Assembly (NCBI RefSeq): GCF_910591885.1
Contig: NC_063271.1
Location: 13,013,001 to 13,077,000, forward strand
Reading direction: 5' to 3'
DNA length: 64,000 bases
Source: Bombus terrestris
Taxonomy: Eukaryota; Arthropoda; Insecta; Hymenoptera; Apidae
In this document: positions 13,621-26,475 of the stretch, piece by piece
Position numbering within the stretch: position 1 is the stretch's first letter
Layout: every line of letters begins with the position of its first letter
The notes under the pieces: generated by a model
The model's input: the letters and a program-made list of their open reading frames with translations, nothing else
What the model was told of the DNA's origin: nothing
Database searches by the model: none
Made by a program: the position numbers and the translations under genes

Positions 13621-13924
13621 ACATCTTTAATGTTCTCTCACGCGGACAGATTATTTTTAAATATCAATATAATCGTGACAATCGTGTCTTATTTGGTGCT
13701 AATGAATTTGAGAATCTTTTATGTAACACACACTACACATATTACATTCATATAAAAGCTTTTTATCATAAATATTCAAATAAGTACTTTCGTGGCCGGC
13801 CGTATATTATTGTTAAACGTAAAGAGTGACGAGAAGAGTCGTAGGAAAAAGTCGACAAATAAAATATCGTTCTCAGAGGGAACGAAACGAAAATCGGAGC
13901 TGAAAATATATAATCTGATTGCAG

Positions 13925-14126
13925 AGGTTGTCTGACAGAGCCAGCATCCGAACTGGACCTCGCATGGTCCGGGTACGTGGAAACGGTCGAGAGGCTCGTT
14001 GTAGCGGTCGACGGTCGTATGGATCCGTTGGGTCTGAATGCCGAGAGGGCTGTCAGACAATTGGACACCCGCATTTCGGACGCCATTATGCACGCGATGG
14101 AGAACGGACCTGCACTCGAGGAGAAG
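13925..14126 (+). CDS. dally: Glypican core protein, next internal exon (probable dally)
   Basis: The first base completes the Arg codon begun at 9021-9022, then Gly-Cys completes the glypican signature (…NVM|RGC). The exon encodes 68 residues and ends at Lys (AAG) before a GTGAGT donor at 14127, phase 0. Key features are the tract ELDLAWSGYVE soon after the Cys and, near the end, RISDAIMHAMENGPALEEK. In the family this region is helical and lies in the N-lobe of the core. The ending ISDAIM..MENGPALEEK resembles insect Dally as I remember it, which is why dally is preferred over dally-like; a protein alignment would settle it. No stop codon occurs in frame. The next exon, expected to start near a Cys-Gly pair, was not found downstream. 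Confidence 0.93.
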
Positions 14127-15306
14127 GTGAGTATCCGCCAAAAGAACTCGAACACTTGTATAATCTTCATCCAATATACAGGGTGAATCTTCTCTCTCGA
14201 CCATATAATGAATGTACGCTTGCATCATCCTTATCCTTGACGTTATATTCCTCTTTTTAAATTCGTATTTGTATCACTGACTTTATTTTATTTTTTGTTA
14301 TTATTACCTTCTGCTTTATAATTTATTATACAGTCAGCTATTTAGTCAGCGAGTCAGACAGAAAATGTGAACAAATTATATATATTTTATAATTATTCAT
14401 TTCTAGCCTAAACGATTGAAATTAATGTTAGAATTCGAACCAAACTAGAAAAGTAGTAGCAGTGCATTTTTTTGAAGAATTGAAATTAATATTAGAATTC
14501 AAACTGTTCTAAAAATATGGTACAATTCCATTTTTCTTAAAACCAATATTCGAGTAAATACAATGAACGATAAGATCCATGCTAATCCAAAGAATTTTGT
14601 GAATTATTTCCAATCGATTTATCAACACATGAGTGTTGTATCGCTCAATATCTTAACGTGTGAAAGTGCGTATACAGATTTCTTTGTTAAACTTTACCTA
14701 CAGGTATCGTGTCAAAGATTTTGTCCATTGTACCATTTTTCTTTCAAGCCCTTCAATACAGACTATCTTTGTTGAATCAGAATCATAATTCGTGCCACTT
14801 ATCTATGCATATCGGTTTATATTATAAGGCAAAGTGTTGAAGGAGATTGATTCGATGCACGATAGTAGAGGTACGACGTGTTTGACGAATTGTTTACCGG
14901 GAAATTTGTTATTATTTGTATCGTAGTTTGCAAACGTTCGTTCAGTCATGCTGATAAATTATCATTTTGAAGATAGCGATCTTTGGTTCTTGATACTCTA
15001 TTATTACGAGAGTTTCCGTGTGCGATCACGTTTAGTTGATAACCGTTGTAACAATCACGCCGATCGATAGAACATTCACCTTTTACAAACCGTTTCCACG
15101 TACGGGAAAGCCATAAAACAAGTAAGTACTTACGCGTTTCCGATGTCTTCCTCTTGTCACTTTATAGCTAGAGCTAATTGCTTAATTATGGCGATATAAC
15201 TGGGTCCGATAGAACGCGTGGGCAAAAAATATTTATATCAAAAGTGAGCGGAGACGGATGGTGTAATTTATCAAATACTTTGAACGTTTTGCTTTGTTGG
15301 ATAATA

Positions 15307-15372
15307 TTGGGTTGGTAGCTAAGTGATTGCGGATTTTGCCAATATCATCTAATGATAAAATCCGCAACCCAA
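15307..15372. mobile_element. 66-bp miniature mariner-type element
   Basis: The element is flanked by TA at 15305-15306 and 15373-15374. Its ends are ttgggttg and caacccaa. Inside, gcggatttt and aaaatccgc form a second inverted pair around a 19-base centre. The left arm carries about 14 extra bases (gtagctaagtgatt region) that the right arm lacks. The left arm aligns for about 50 bases with the solo end at 53300-53355, so both belong to one family. Confidence 0.7.
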
Positions 15373-15920
15373 TATATTGAAACGAAGCATATTTTTTAAA
15401 CTTTTAGAAAAAAGTTTCTTATATGTATTATAATTTACCACGTGATATTCAGAAGTTTATGCGACAGATGTTTTCCTTATCAGTTTATGAAATTATATAT
15501 TAATAATGATATAATTTCCTTATCTATTACGTAATGGAAATATGCGCGCAATATTATCTTTCAGTGATTCGAGTGTTTAAAACCTATTTTTAATGTTTAA
15601 AGGAAAAATGACAAAAGATAGAAAAATCTGTTATACTTCTTTTCATTTTAAACGAAAAATCGACTATTTCTCTCGGTTTTATTTTACGTGCCAGAGCAAT
15701 CAGATTGAATGAAAAATACGTATTTGAAATAGAAAGATCTTTCCGTAAGATCATGACTTTTAATCAGGAAGTATAACGATATTCACGAACGTTCATATTT
15801 ATTTTCTACGTCGATTCGACATATTTTTAATCATTGTAATAGTGAAAGAAAAATGAAATTCTGTAAAGCCACGCAGCGGTAAACTGGAGAAATTTTTCGG
15901 GTTTACTTGGTAAAATAAAC

Positions 15921-15948
15921 GAATGGTCCCCGCTCGTGGGGACCATTC
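15921..15948. other. Perfect 11-bp GC-rich hairpin
   Basis: Arms gaatggtcccc and ggggaccattc are exact reverse complements separated by the 6-base loop gctcgt. It lies at the start of a slightly GC-richer stretch (about 15920-16250). No tract of T follows, so it is not an obvious Pol III terminator. Function unknown. Confidence 0.8.
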
Positions 15949-18900
15949 CAGACGATTTCTCGAGCACCGGCGCAGACATTCTTTCGATTCTTTTGATCGT
16001 TTTGCCAGTCCCCGATTCGAATCGCTACGGTGGCACGGCGTCTACCTGCGTGCAGACATGTGCGTGCTATATTTTTGTTTTCATTGTTATTGATATTAGC
16101 GCCGGCAGGCGAAGGAACGCGAGGAACGAGCATTATATGCTCACCGCGCCGTCATTGTATGCATTTCCATAAATTTGCTTTTTATTTAGGAGAGAAACGG
16201 ACGGAACCAATTTGCGGCCTCCATATATATCAAATCTGTCGCGGATTAGGGGCTGTTCATATAAATGATCGCGAGAACTTTCAGGAAACTACACTCTCGC
16301 TCGTTTAATTTCGAATTTAGGAACAGACCAACCGATCTACGCATATACTTGCATTATGTGTATGCGTGTCGCAGGTCGAACTTTCCAAAGGATGCGTTTC
16401 GAACGGTCATTATTGTTGACTCACGCGGTACTTACCCTATAATTTATGCGAATTTTCGAGTTCGTGTTGTTCGTTTTAAAGGAATTCCACCGTTTGCGAA
16501 ATTCTATACAAAAGGGCATTCGGCTTTAGAAAGTATTTGTTCCGGCAAGTGCATTTAAAACATTTTTTCTTCTTTTTATCGTTATTTATTCCTCTTACTG
16601 GAACAAACCTCTATTAGCGTGTAAAAGATTGCCGTAAAATACATAAAAAGGTGCAAGCGCTATAAAAAATGAACGAAATAAAAGAAATAAAAGATGCAGA
16701 AGATAAAACATAAAAGAGATGTACACATTTGTTTCACGAGGTTTTGCGAATGTGAATACGCTGATATCAATTTTAATGTTAATTTCGACGAATATGCGTG
16801 CTGGATGGATAAAAGTGTTGGTACGGACAACTTGTTTTGTAAAATTTTATGCATATTTACATAAAATATGTTTTGTTTGATTTCTTTATATAATATACGT
16901 ATAAAGGATAAAGTATATGTATATATTGAGAAGACGGTACATTTAATAAAATTATTTTGCAACTTTCCATGTACTTGTGGATAATGAATATGTTAATAGT
17001 TTTAGATCCATTTTTTGGGGTAGTTATTTTATAGAAGATTCACTAAAATCGCTTTGATATTTCAAATTATTTTTATTTTTCAAGTGTTTGCCATTAAAAA
17101 TTGTACAGAGGCATGTGCGATCTTTTAATACATTGCAGAAAGCTTTTAGATATTTTTGAAAAAATAATACAGATATAACTGAAATAACCATACTTCGATA
17201 TTTCATCTTATTATATATAATTATCACATTAATATAAAAATCTTGTTTTACAATAAGAGTATTTATAAAAAAGTAGGATAGGTAGACAACACAAAGAAAA
17301 TATTGAAACGTCGAGCTGTTAAATTGTTCAAACAAACGGTAGATTTATACTGCATTCAATTATCTGACTTATGGAAAACTGTTAACAAAACTCCATAAAT
17401 TCGTAAAAGCCGTTATTTTTATTTTATATTATATACGTACCAATATCATGTATGAATAAAAAATCAATACAGAGCGTGATTAAAATTAAATCAATGATCG
17501 AAACGATGTTTAAACCGATATCGTTCTGGATGTTGTGATGTTCTTTTTACGGAAGTAAATTCGATCTGAATTTAAAAAATCCCGATAAAAGTTGATATGC
17601 GCAACTAGGGACTGGCATGTTATCGTGTAAGAAACGTAAGGAAAAGCTGATTAAAATGTCCCAGTTCGTAAGGTATCACGTAAGGGAAAGCAGTCCGTCG
17701 TGAACGCTCGTTTGGACATATTCAACGAGCGTGCAACGTGCGACATGCAACGCTAGTTTGCGCTTGATATGCCGTTCGATGACTTTACATGTTACTAGAC
17801 CATATTTTGCCAAGATTTAGTGATGCCTTGGAAGCCTGAACCTGTCAACTGGTCAAATGTCTTACTCGATGAAAGGTGTTCTTAAATCGACACAGTGTCC
17901 GGAAAATAAAATTTTACGCTAGTAAAAAGAAAAAGAGCATTGAAATATTTTTTATTAAAAATAACGATTAATATCGTATCATTACCATCAGATTTTCTCT
18001 TTTTCTATACTTTATGAAGCATCGGTGCAGCAAAATGTTTAAAATACAGGATATCCTGAAAGGCAGTTCCATTACCTTAATTGGTTTTTATTCTCACGTG
18101 ATACAACTTTGATAGAATCATTCGTTATTTAGCTGTTATAAATAGAGAGACACGTAGGAGATTTGCCATGGAACACTGTACAACTGAAGAATATACACTG
18201 TTTCATAAGAATTTGGATTTTACTTACAGTATCTATAAGTATGAATTTTATCATTATCGTAGGATGGAAATCGATGGCAAATTAATAAGAAGCAACACTT
18301 ACTACCATCTTATGGAATAGTGTACTATGAATTAAACAAGTTAATTACCAAAGCTAGAAGTAATATATTTTACTAATTATTACATATACAACCGAATGTG
18401 TTTACTATCTGACTTTTAAAAATTAATTTAATTGTGTCATAATATTCTATTATTAAATTATTACGTATAAAATCATTACAGATTGATTTATATTCATAAT
18501 TAAATTCCTAATTTGTAATTAAATTATATTGTATTAAAAGTAAGAAACTGCCCAATACTTTTAAAATACGTATATTTATCGCAGAGTTAACAGAAGAAAG
18601 TTATTAATTAAATAAGTAACTAAAATTATATGACTAGCCATAAAATAATTAAGTGTTTGACTGAGAATTCCCGCCCGCTTGATACTGGGTAGATAGACCA
18701 CATTCTGCTCATCCTCGATCGGTCTGGCTGAACTTGAGTTGCGCCTAATTGATCTGTATGTTTTTCTTTAAATAGCGATAGAAACTCATTAACTTAATTT
18801 TCTTAACTCCGTTAAATTAATTCTGTCAAGCGATAAGGTCGAGTCGAACTCTATGTAACTTTCGAGAGATTTGCTTTCAGGTTATCTTAATGTCCGGAAC

Positions 18901-21528
18901 CGGTGACGTCAATTGCCCGCCCAGGTCGTCGAATGACAGTGCCACTAATTTCTTCTTTTTTTCTTTTTTCTCTTCTTGAGTTTTTTAATGGTTTAGAATT
19001 GCTCCGATAAATCGATTGACAGGAAATAGTCGTTAAAAAATTAATAACATTTTTCTGAAGAACTATAAAAATATAATGTAAAATGCACTTTAAAAAGGTC
19101 AAATTCGTGACTTAAAGAAAGAAGATCGTTTTTTTTATATTTAATATTTAAACAACGCATTAGGTATAAATTCTACATGTGAAAACAAAGGAAAAAATTC
19201 ACAGACATGAATTCGTAAAACAAATGCCCGAAATACCTTCCACGAAATTCAATGCACGCATAAACATGTTTCGCTATAGACTGTCGAATTCGTTCAAAAA
19301 TATCGGACAGCATTTTTATAATAATATATATATTGCATTATTATAATATATACACATATATATCATTTTACATACAATACAAATGCAGACGTTAATGCTT
19401 TATGAAATTCTAACTCGATAAAGTCGCTTTTCGGGACATGTATTTCTATGAACTTTTTTTGTTGTTTCGACACATAGAATTTCTACCAAATTTTTTCCCA
19501 AGCTTGTTGAAGCATTGTATATATAAAAGCACCGACAATCCTTGGTTTGTTTTAAAAATTATTAAAAAACAAACCATGCTAACAGCTTTTACGATACTTC
19601 GTAGTTTGATTTTTCATATTGTGCCAGTTGACGTTATCTATTTTTAAAATATTCCAAACGTGGTATGATCGTTTATGCAGAAATATAAATATAAACGTGA
19701 ATAAATGATCATCGGATTACGGATATTTAAGTATTTATAGGAAATATAAATGTGCAACATAAAACACACACAATATGCAAAAATGTATAAAATATTCAGA
19801 GTAAACTATATGGCGATATCCAATAAAAGTAAGAATTATTCTTTTTGAAGAATTGATCCAAATGTATATCTGTATAATAAAACGGCCACGTAGTCAAAAG
19901 TTTAAAAAATCGCCTCATTGCCTCCATAGCTAAGGATACTGGAAACTTTGAACCATTGTATCATTAATTCTCATGTTTCTTTCGTATTATGAAAAATTCT
20001 TATCAGTCATTATCCTACTGGTTGCCTTGTACCTATTTGTTTAGCAGCGTTTATAAAAATATAAATTTGCAGAAAAATCCGCAATTCAGTGATAACGTGC
20101 TAATTAATTAGAACGTATATTTTCGTTTCAGAGCGTATCAATATGTATACATAATCGAGGAATATGACTTATGAATCATTGCCACTGATTAAAAATGTCT
20201 ACGATTATTGACAGTAGAAACAGATAATTGCAGAAAATAAAACAATCGTTACTGGTGCAGATAAGACAAGTTGAAAATAAGTTGAATACTAATGCGATTA
20301 TGGAAGTATGTAACTCTGTATGCCTTGTTTGATATTTCACGTGCGAAGTTTTAAATAGATTCATTGAGAACAGCATTTAAAGAATAACATGGAATAAATA
20401 TTTTCTGTACGATTCATATCGTTATTAATGTCTTTATCTGCTGTTACAACTTGCAACATAAATTTCCACAACTTGGAATGTTTGTGTGATTACATTGTGT
20501 CTACTTATGCAACATTAAAATCTAAAAATATCGTATTTATTCACAGTTAATCCGTTATCCGTTGTTTCCCAAGACTATGTTTCATCTTTTTGGCAATTTT
20601 CTAATTCACTTCTCGAAAGATTGTTAAGATCTGGTCGCAAAATATTCGGTTACTGTCGTCAGGTTTTTCGTTACGTTAAATTTTGTATTCTTTATAGAAC
20701 TTTGTAGCGATTGAAATAAATGAAAATCTGTTCACGCTAAATTTAGAGACTAGAGTGAATGACATAGTAATTGTTATTTATACTCTCTCATGTTATTTAG
20801 TGTTATTTGCTGCGTACGACCGAACATTGACGCAATGAAATGATATTCTTTTCCGAGTCATTAATTGATAATTTCTGTGTCGATGTCATTAGCAATCTTT
20901 CCAATTGCTAATTATAAGTTCTGACAACTATCATATGATTTTGCTTTAGAAATTCGAGATAGATACACATTGAGAATCGAAATTACTTATAGAATTACGC
21001 TTCGTAGAACAGTGGAAAACATAGTCGATGATAGTAATATAACAATATTAATATATAATTATATATATTATATAATATAACAATTTTAACAAGTTTTAGG
21101 AATTAGTTTTTTTGTATTAGTTACATACTATTTCGTTAATTTAACAATTACGCCACTTCGCAAGCATCTCCGAGTGTTTTATTCAAAATTACATAAATTG
21201 TATCACATATGTTAAAACTTCCACGTTTCTGCAAGAAACGTTTGTGCCAACTATTTTGTAATATTTAATTTATACACAAACCACTTACCTACTAATACCT
21301 CGTTGAAAGCATGTAGTGTATTTTACACAGGCTGTTTTGAAAGTAAATATTACTTGGCTTTGAAATTATGTCACTTGTCTGTAAGCTACTTTTGTGAAAG
21401 TATCTTCGATAGCACATGTTCATAATTCAAAAATAAAGATGGAAGGTATAACTGAATTTCAAATTTTCGTCTCGTCTTAAATATAATAATTGTTCGAAAT
21501 CATTAATGATTTATCAATCAGAATTTTC

Positions 21529-21607
21529 TATTATATTATATTATATTATATTATATTATATTATATTATATTATATTATATTATATTATATTATATTATA
21601 TTATATA
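21529..21607. repeat. (TTATA)n pentanucleotide microsatellite
   Basis: About 15.8 uninterrupted copies of a 5-base unit, 79 bp, with no visible interruption. Confidence 0.97.
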
Positions 21608-22079
21608 AAACGATGATGCAAAATACAATATAAGAAAAGGCAGCAAAAATTGTGTACATGTGTTAATGTTATAATCTACTGGTCTAAAGATCATGGAGAA
21701 AATTTGAATTGATTGATCATGGTGAATTAGGTACGAGATTTATGCCAAAGTTTACATCTGTAGATACTTACTTTTTACTTAAAATTATATACATCATAAG
21801 TTATAATAATTCATAACCATATAATAATAATTAATGATACCAATATCGAGATTGGTTGAAGTGGTTATCAAGATACGAATAAAGGATTTAATTTAATTAA
21901 AAATAATTGATCACAGAAGAAAATATGATAAGTAGATATTTTTTGATGTTCTGATTTTAATGTCACTTTATAACTGAAAAAGAATATTGTGATTTAAAAT
22001 AACTGAAAATAATTGGGGCCAAAAATATATATAGCCAATGAAGTATTGCACTTGGAATTAAAAACCAAAGGTGTAACTT

Positions 22080-22215
22080 TTAAGATAAACAATATTTTAA
22101 TATTTTTGATAATCAAATATTATGATAAGTAATATTTTTAAAATTCCGAAGGGAGTAGTAGAAAAATACTAAATTTTTAATACTATTCCCTTGTAGAAAA
22201 TCAAGAAATATATTC
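22080..22215 (-). repeat. Dispersed repeat family 2, copy 2 (partial)
   Basis: The stretch attatgataagtaatattttt followed by actattcccttgtagaaaat parallels sequence at 63865-63985 and, less closely, at 23470-23618. The copy is diverged. Confidence 0.35.
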
Positions 22216-22369
22216 TTTACAAAAAAATATATGTTCTATTGTTTTGAAGAGTTAATATCGAATGTATGAGCTCTTTGTAGTGTAATTATAAAACTTCAAA
22301 TGATAATAATTTTATAATGATTATTCCTGTTCATCTAGTTTTTCGTAATTGTACTAATATTTATGAATG

Positions 22370-22409
22370 AAAATACACATTCGTGTAAGTAAAATACACA
22401 TTCGTGTAA
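22370..22409. repeat. 19-base tandem direct repeat
   Basis: aaaatacacattcgtgtaa occurs twice exactly with a 21-base period. Confidence 0.9.
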
Positions 22410-23469
22410 AATAACAAAGGAGAGATGTTTTACGAATAAGCATTTGATTTATACAATAAGAATATATCAAGGATATAGTATATCTCAATTTAAAAAATGA
22501 AGGCAATTTTGGCAATCAAGAGATATGGGTAAGAAACAGAGACAACTTACTCGAACGTTTGTCGTGCTCGACACGGAAGAAAAGAAAGGCCGTGAGGCAT
22601 GTTCGACGCGTATAACATTTCTGAAATTCTTTAGCAGTGTAGTTTCGTTTGAACAGGAATGTCGTATATTATACATATAGTCTGAAGGCGTGTGAAACGT
22701 ATCACATGATAGTTGTACGTAATGCACCTCCTGGTTATTTGTCGCATCGTTATTTCCTTTCATATCCTTTGTTACGTAGCTTATACGTAAGTATATTGTA
22801 CATTTATCGTATATATGGAATAGATTAATTGCAGCAGGAACCGAGTAAGTAAGTAATCTCATTTCGAAAGTGGAAAGAATTATTCGTATAAAATTATTAT
22901 GGCGAGAATTTACAAAGGGCACGAGACCTGTGATATTAAATAATACATATACGTAATTAGAATGGATATACAACGAAAATGTTAGAATTTACTTGATTTA
23001 ATGCTTCATGAAATATTTGAAGATCGCAGGAGAAAATGATAAATGCATTGTAGGGTCACTTCGCTACTAAAGGTTCACAGCGTGCCGACACCTATGCAGT
23101 AGCTTCGCTATTGTTCTGTGTGTATGGTTGCAGATAATTTACTAGAAATGCGCCATACAACATTTGCAGGTAATGATGAGGCTATTGCGTAGTAATGATA
23201 ATGTCGCGATCACATCGGGGTTACCAGCTGCAAGCATGCGGTGGAGAAGAATGGAGAAAGAAGAAAAGGGCGAGTGTCTCACTGACGAGTCTTATATTTT
23301 TCTACGTACATTTTCTCCGATTTTTGTATTTCAATGTGTCGATGTGACTAAGAAGTGTTTCAATATGGTATGGTTGAAAATGAGAAAAATCGTTTAGGAC
23401 CAAAGATGATGTTTCTAAAAATAGTTTATAGATTGAGAAAATTTAGTGAAAAAGTTAATCACAAGCAAC

Positions 23470-23618
23470 ATTTTCATATTATGGCAAGCAATATTCTTTA
23501 ATTTATTGAGAGAACGTAAAAACCAAAGAAAGATAATTTTAGTAACTTGAAATTGATTGTCAACATGCGGGATTTAAAAATTGTTCTCTTGTAAAGAGTG
23601 GAAAATATGACTTATCGC
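23470..23618 (-). repeat. Dispersed repeat family 2, copy 3
   Basis: Read on the minus strand it gives cgataagtcatattttccac and later catgttgacaatcaa, matching the copies at 7931-8015 and 53017-53084. Confidence 0.5.
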
Positions 23619-23712
23619 GTTTTCTCCTTACACTTTTCTTTTATGCAAGAGAAGCTTGTTTTTATTTCAAATAGAAAACTGCGAACTAAAATCTAATCCT
23701 TTCGCTATAAAG

Positions 23713-23752
<40 letters not shown>
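23713..23752. repeat. (AT)9(AC)11 compound microsatellite
   Basis: Alternating AT from 23713 to 23730, then alternating AC from 23731 to 23752. The short reading frames in this region simply translate the repeat. Confidence 0.95.
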
Positions 23753-23754
<2 letters not shown>

Positions 23755-24000
23755 ATACATATGTGTTTTACATTCATGCATAGTCCCAAATATTGGGCAA
23801 TTATTTGTTTAAACCGTACATGTATATCTTCTATTATTTCTATTTCCACCTTTATGTGTTATATGATAATTAATTATATACAGCATGTATAAATGTTCAT
23901 GATTTATTTTTTCCGTATTATTACAAACACTTGTAGCTCTGAGGATATCGCAACAAAAGGGTTAACTTTTGCTATAAATTTCTGGATGCTAGTGAGATAA

Positions 24001-24115
24001 TAAAATGAAATAAAATGAAATAAAATGAAATAAAATGAAATAAAATGAAATAAAATAAAATAAAATAAAATAAAATAAAGTAAAATAAAATAAAGTAAAA
24101 TAAAATAAAACAAAT
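24001..24115. repeat. Minisatellite of taaaatgaaa and taaaa units
   Basis: Five exact copies of the 10-base unit taaaatgaaa (24001-24050) pass into taaaa pentamers with a few g or c substitutions. The reverse strand gives Phe/Ile/Tyr-rich false reading frames. Confidence 0.95.
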
Positions 24116-25189
24116 AAAAAACAATAAAACTGAAGGAAATAAAATAAAACAGTAGAATAATGAATACGTCACTTCAAACTCACCTATTATCAAAGCCTAA
24201 CTTGATACTACAAAATTAGTTGTCACTTTTTCAAATTCACAACCAGCTTATATTGACCATACTTGTTATACTTATTACTTTAATCACTCTGCCTATATTT
24301 CAAGATTATGCTGTTAAAAAATAAAAACATAAATCAATAGCAGCTCGGTTCTAGGTTGTATTTCTTGTTTCTGTAATATTATATTTTGTTAAATACGAAT
24401 CTCACATTCATAAATCCCATTTGTCCGCACTGAAATTTATTAAATTCATATCTCATTCGTTCCATCGAAACCACTTCCCATGAAAATATTTAAACCAATA
24501 ATTTAATCAGTTCGTATAATATCGTAGATATTCGGCAAAATGCTCACATCGTTGTTCAGTTTCAAATTTTGATGAATAGAGATGAAGGAAGTTCGCAAAT
24601 TTATAAATTTTTAACAAGATTAAAAGATTCATATTTCTGACAAGGTTAAATAATATATTACAAATTTTACATATGATTAGAAAAATTGAAATTAATAGTT
24701 TACAGATTCTAAAGTGTTTTAATAACCAGTTTATTATTTACTTTAATATATTAATTCACAATTCTCAATAGCTCTTAACAGCTTCTTTTTTTGCAAAAAA
24801 TGCGTATTTTGTATTTAAAAAACGGTACATATAACTTATGCAACATCAGTATACATATAATACAATATACATATATAATCGATCCATATAATTTAGTAAT
24901 ATATAATTTCTTGATATTTGAACGAAGTAAATTTTTTAAGAATCTTGTTTTCCACTAATACACATAGAAATTATCAAAATTCCACATTTTCACATAAAAA
25001 TGATCATGAACTTGTATACATATATTCATATCAATGCTTTAATTCCAAATAATTTTTCACTTTGAAATATAGTTCTTAAATCTATACAAGTTAACTGTTA
25101 AGAAAAATTCTCTGGTTATGTACTTTTTTAGTATATACAAATATACTGTGTTGAAATAAACTTCTCGCGAGGACTAAATTGCTTAATCG

Positions 25190-25830
25190 AAAGAAAAAGC
25201 AACAGCGCTAAAAAGAAATTTTTGGAGCAACTGTGATCTTTGAGTATCTTTTTCAAGGTCTGTTCGTATCGTCTGATTTTGTTGAACACAGACGAGGAAA
25301 AGCGACGAATAGAGCGATCTTATCTCGGGTTCTTCGGCTTGCATTTTCACGATAGAATGTATCAGGCGTATCGGTCGTTAGACGCGTCGATCAATCCTGT
25401 GCATCGACTCTTTTTGTCTGGATGATCGACACGTCGGCGTCGAAATGGGAAATGCATGCTAGCCCGATCGGAGAAAAAATCAGCCGGCGAAGAGGAACGG
25501 ATAGAAACGAAATGAATAGACGCTATAAATTCTGATGTGCACTATAAATTTCACGGTGGCCGATCATCCGACTTCACGCCGATCCGTGCCACGCCGTGCT
25601 GTATTACACGCGTGATAGGCGAATGACACCAAGGACGTCGTAACAATGCACTTTGAACGACGAGTACCGAGGAGGTGGTAAGAATAAACGGTTTAAAACA
25701 TGCTTGAAAAAGAATACGTAATGTATATACATTTATATATATATATACAATAACTGCACCCGCGTTGTGTCGAATACGTAAGTATAGTTCGTAGATTGTT
25801 TTATTCGCGCCAGATGTGCTTGACGCGTGC
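25190..25830. other. GC-richer intronic island
   Basis: Composition and CpG content rise, strongest at about 25420-25650. The 93-codon minus-strand frame (25551-25832) shows no domain or codon pattern that I recognise. A short (TA)n tract lies at about 25733-25747. Possible regulatory DNA; no function is evident. Confidence 0.35.
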
Positions 25831-25992
25831 AATCTATTGTTAATGAGAAAATTTGCGAGATAGATTGGAATTATTCGAGATAAATCACTAACAATAGAAT
25901 TAAATGCTGTGGTTAGTGTTTTGCTGGAATTTTAGGCTAAAATTATTCCAGCTTATTATAACTTAGTACTCTGTAACTCAGAGGTTCGAGAA

Positions 25993-26475
25993 AAATATGA
26001 TATAAGTGACAAATATCTTTAGTTTGACAAAACAGTAAGTAAGATTAAATATTGATGTAACATGACAACAACTTTGAACAAAGTTGATATGGTTTCAAAT
26101 ACTGAAGTATATTATTATGTATTCATAAAGGTTTCGAGAAATTTATGATAAAATCTTCGAGATAAATATAGATCCTTTGCATAGTTCACATTCTTTACAT
26201 CGTTTCCTTTGTATCTCCTTTGTTTCTAGAAAAAAATTCACTTATACCACTGTTTCGTATGATATAACTTACCTGATGATTCACGGCTTCAGCAGAAATG
26301 TGGTACAAATGATAAATATATTTCATTTGAAGAAATTGTAAGTAGGTTAATCTTTCGTAGAAAGACTACCATGTTTTTAAGCATTCAAACACATTATTTA
26401 CCTATGTACGCTATATTATATCATATTTATTAAATGTTCGAAGAAATGTACGATAAGATCATCTATAGCTCTTAT
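25993..26475. repeat. Old tandem duplication, period about 303-306 bp
   Basis: Two related stretches line up: aaatatctttagtttgacaa with aaatatatttcatttgaaga, the following agtaagtaagattaa with tgtaagtaggttaat, and later tcgagaaatttatgataaaa with tcgaagaaatgtacgataag. The copies are diverged, so the event is old. Confidence 0.5.

Larger units (their letters stand above)
9023..13924 (+). other. Intron between the two glypican exons (4902 bp, phase 2)
   Basis: AT-rich intron with a GTAAGC donor at 9023 and an acceptor ending ctgattgcag at 13924. It contains two diverged copies of a dispersed repeat (about 9650-9770 and 13530-13620). An extremely AT-rich stretch at about 11500-11760 is built of aattta/taatt-type words. 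I see no nested gene; the 82-codon minus-strand frame at 11746-11994 is hydrophobic by composition only. Confidence 0.9.

Noticed and set aside
13776..14228. 150-codon minus-strand frame (and a 134-codon frame at 13766-14170)
   Set aside because: Both lie antisense to the glypican exon at 13925-14126 and reflect its GC-rich coding sequence.
23904..24193. Two Phe/Tyr/Ile-rich minus-strand frames
   Set aside because: They translate the taaaatgaaa/taaaa minisatellite.
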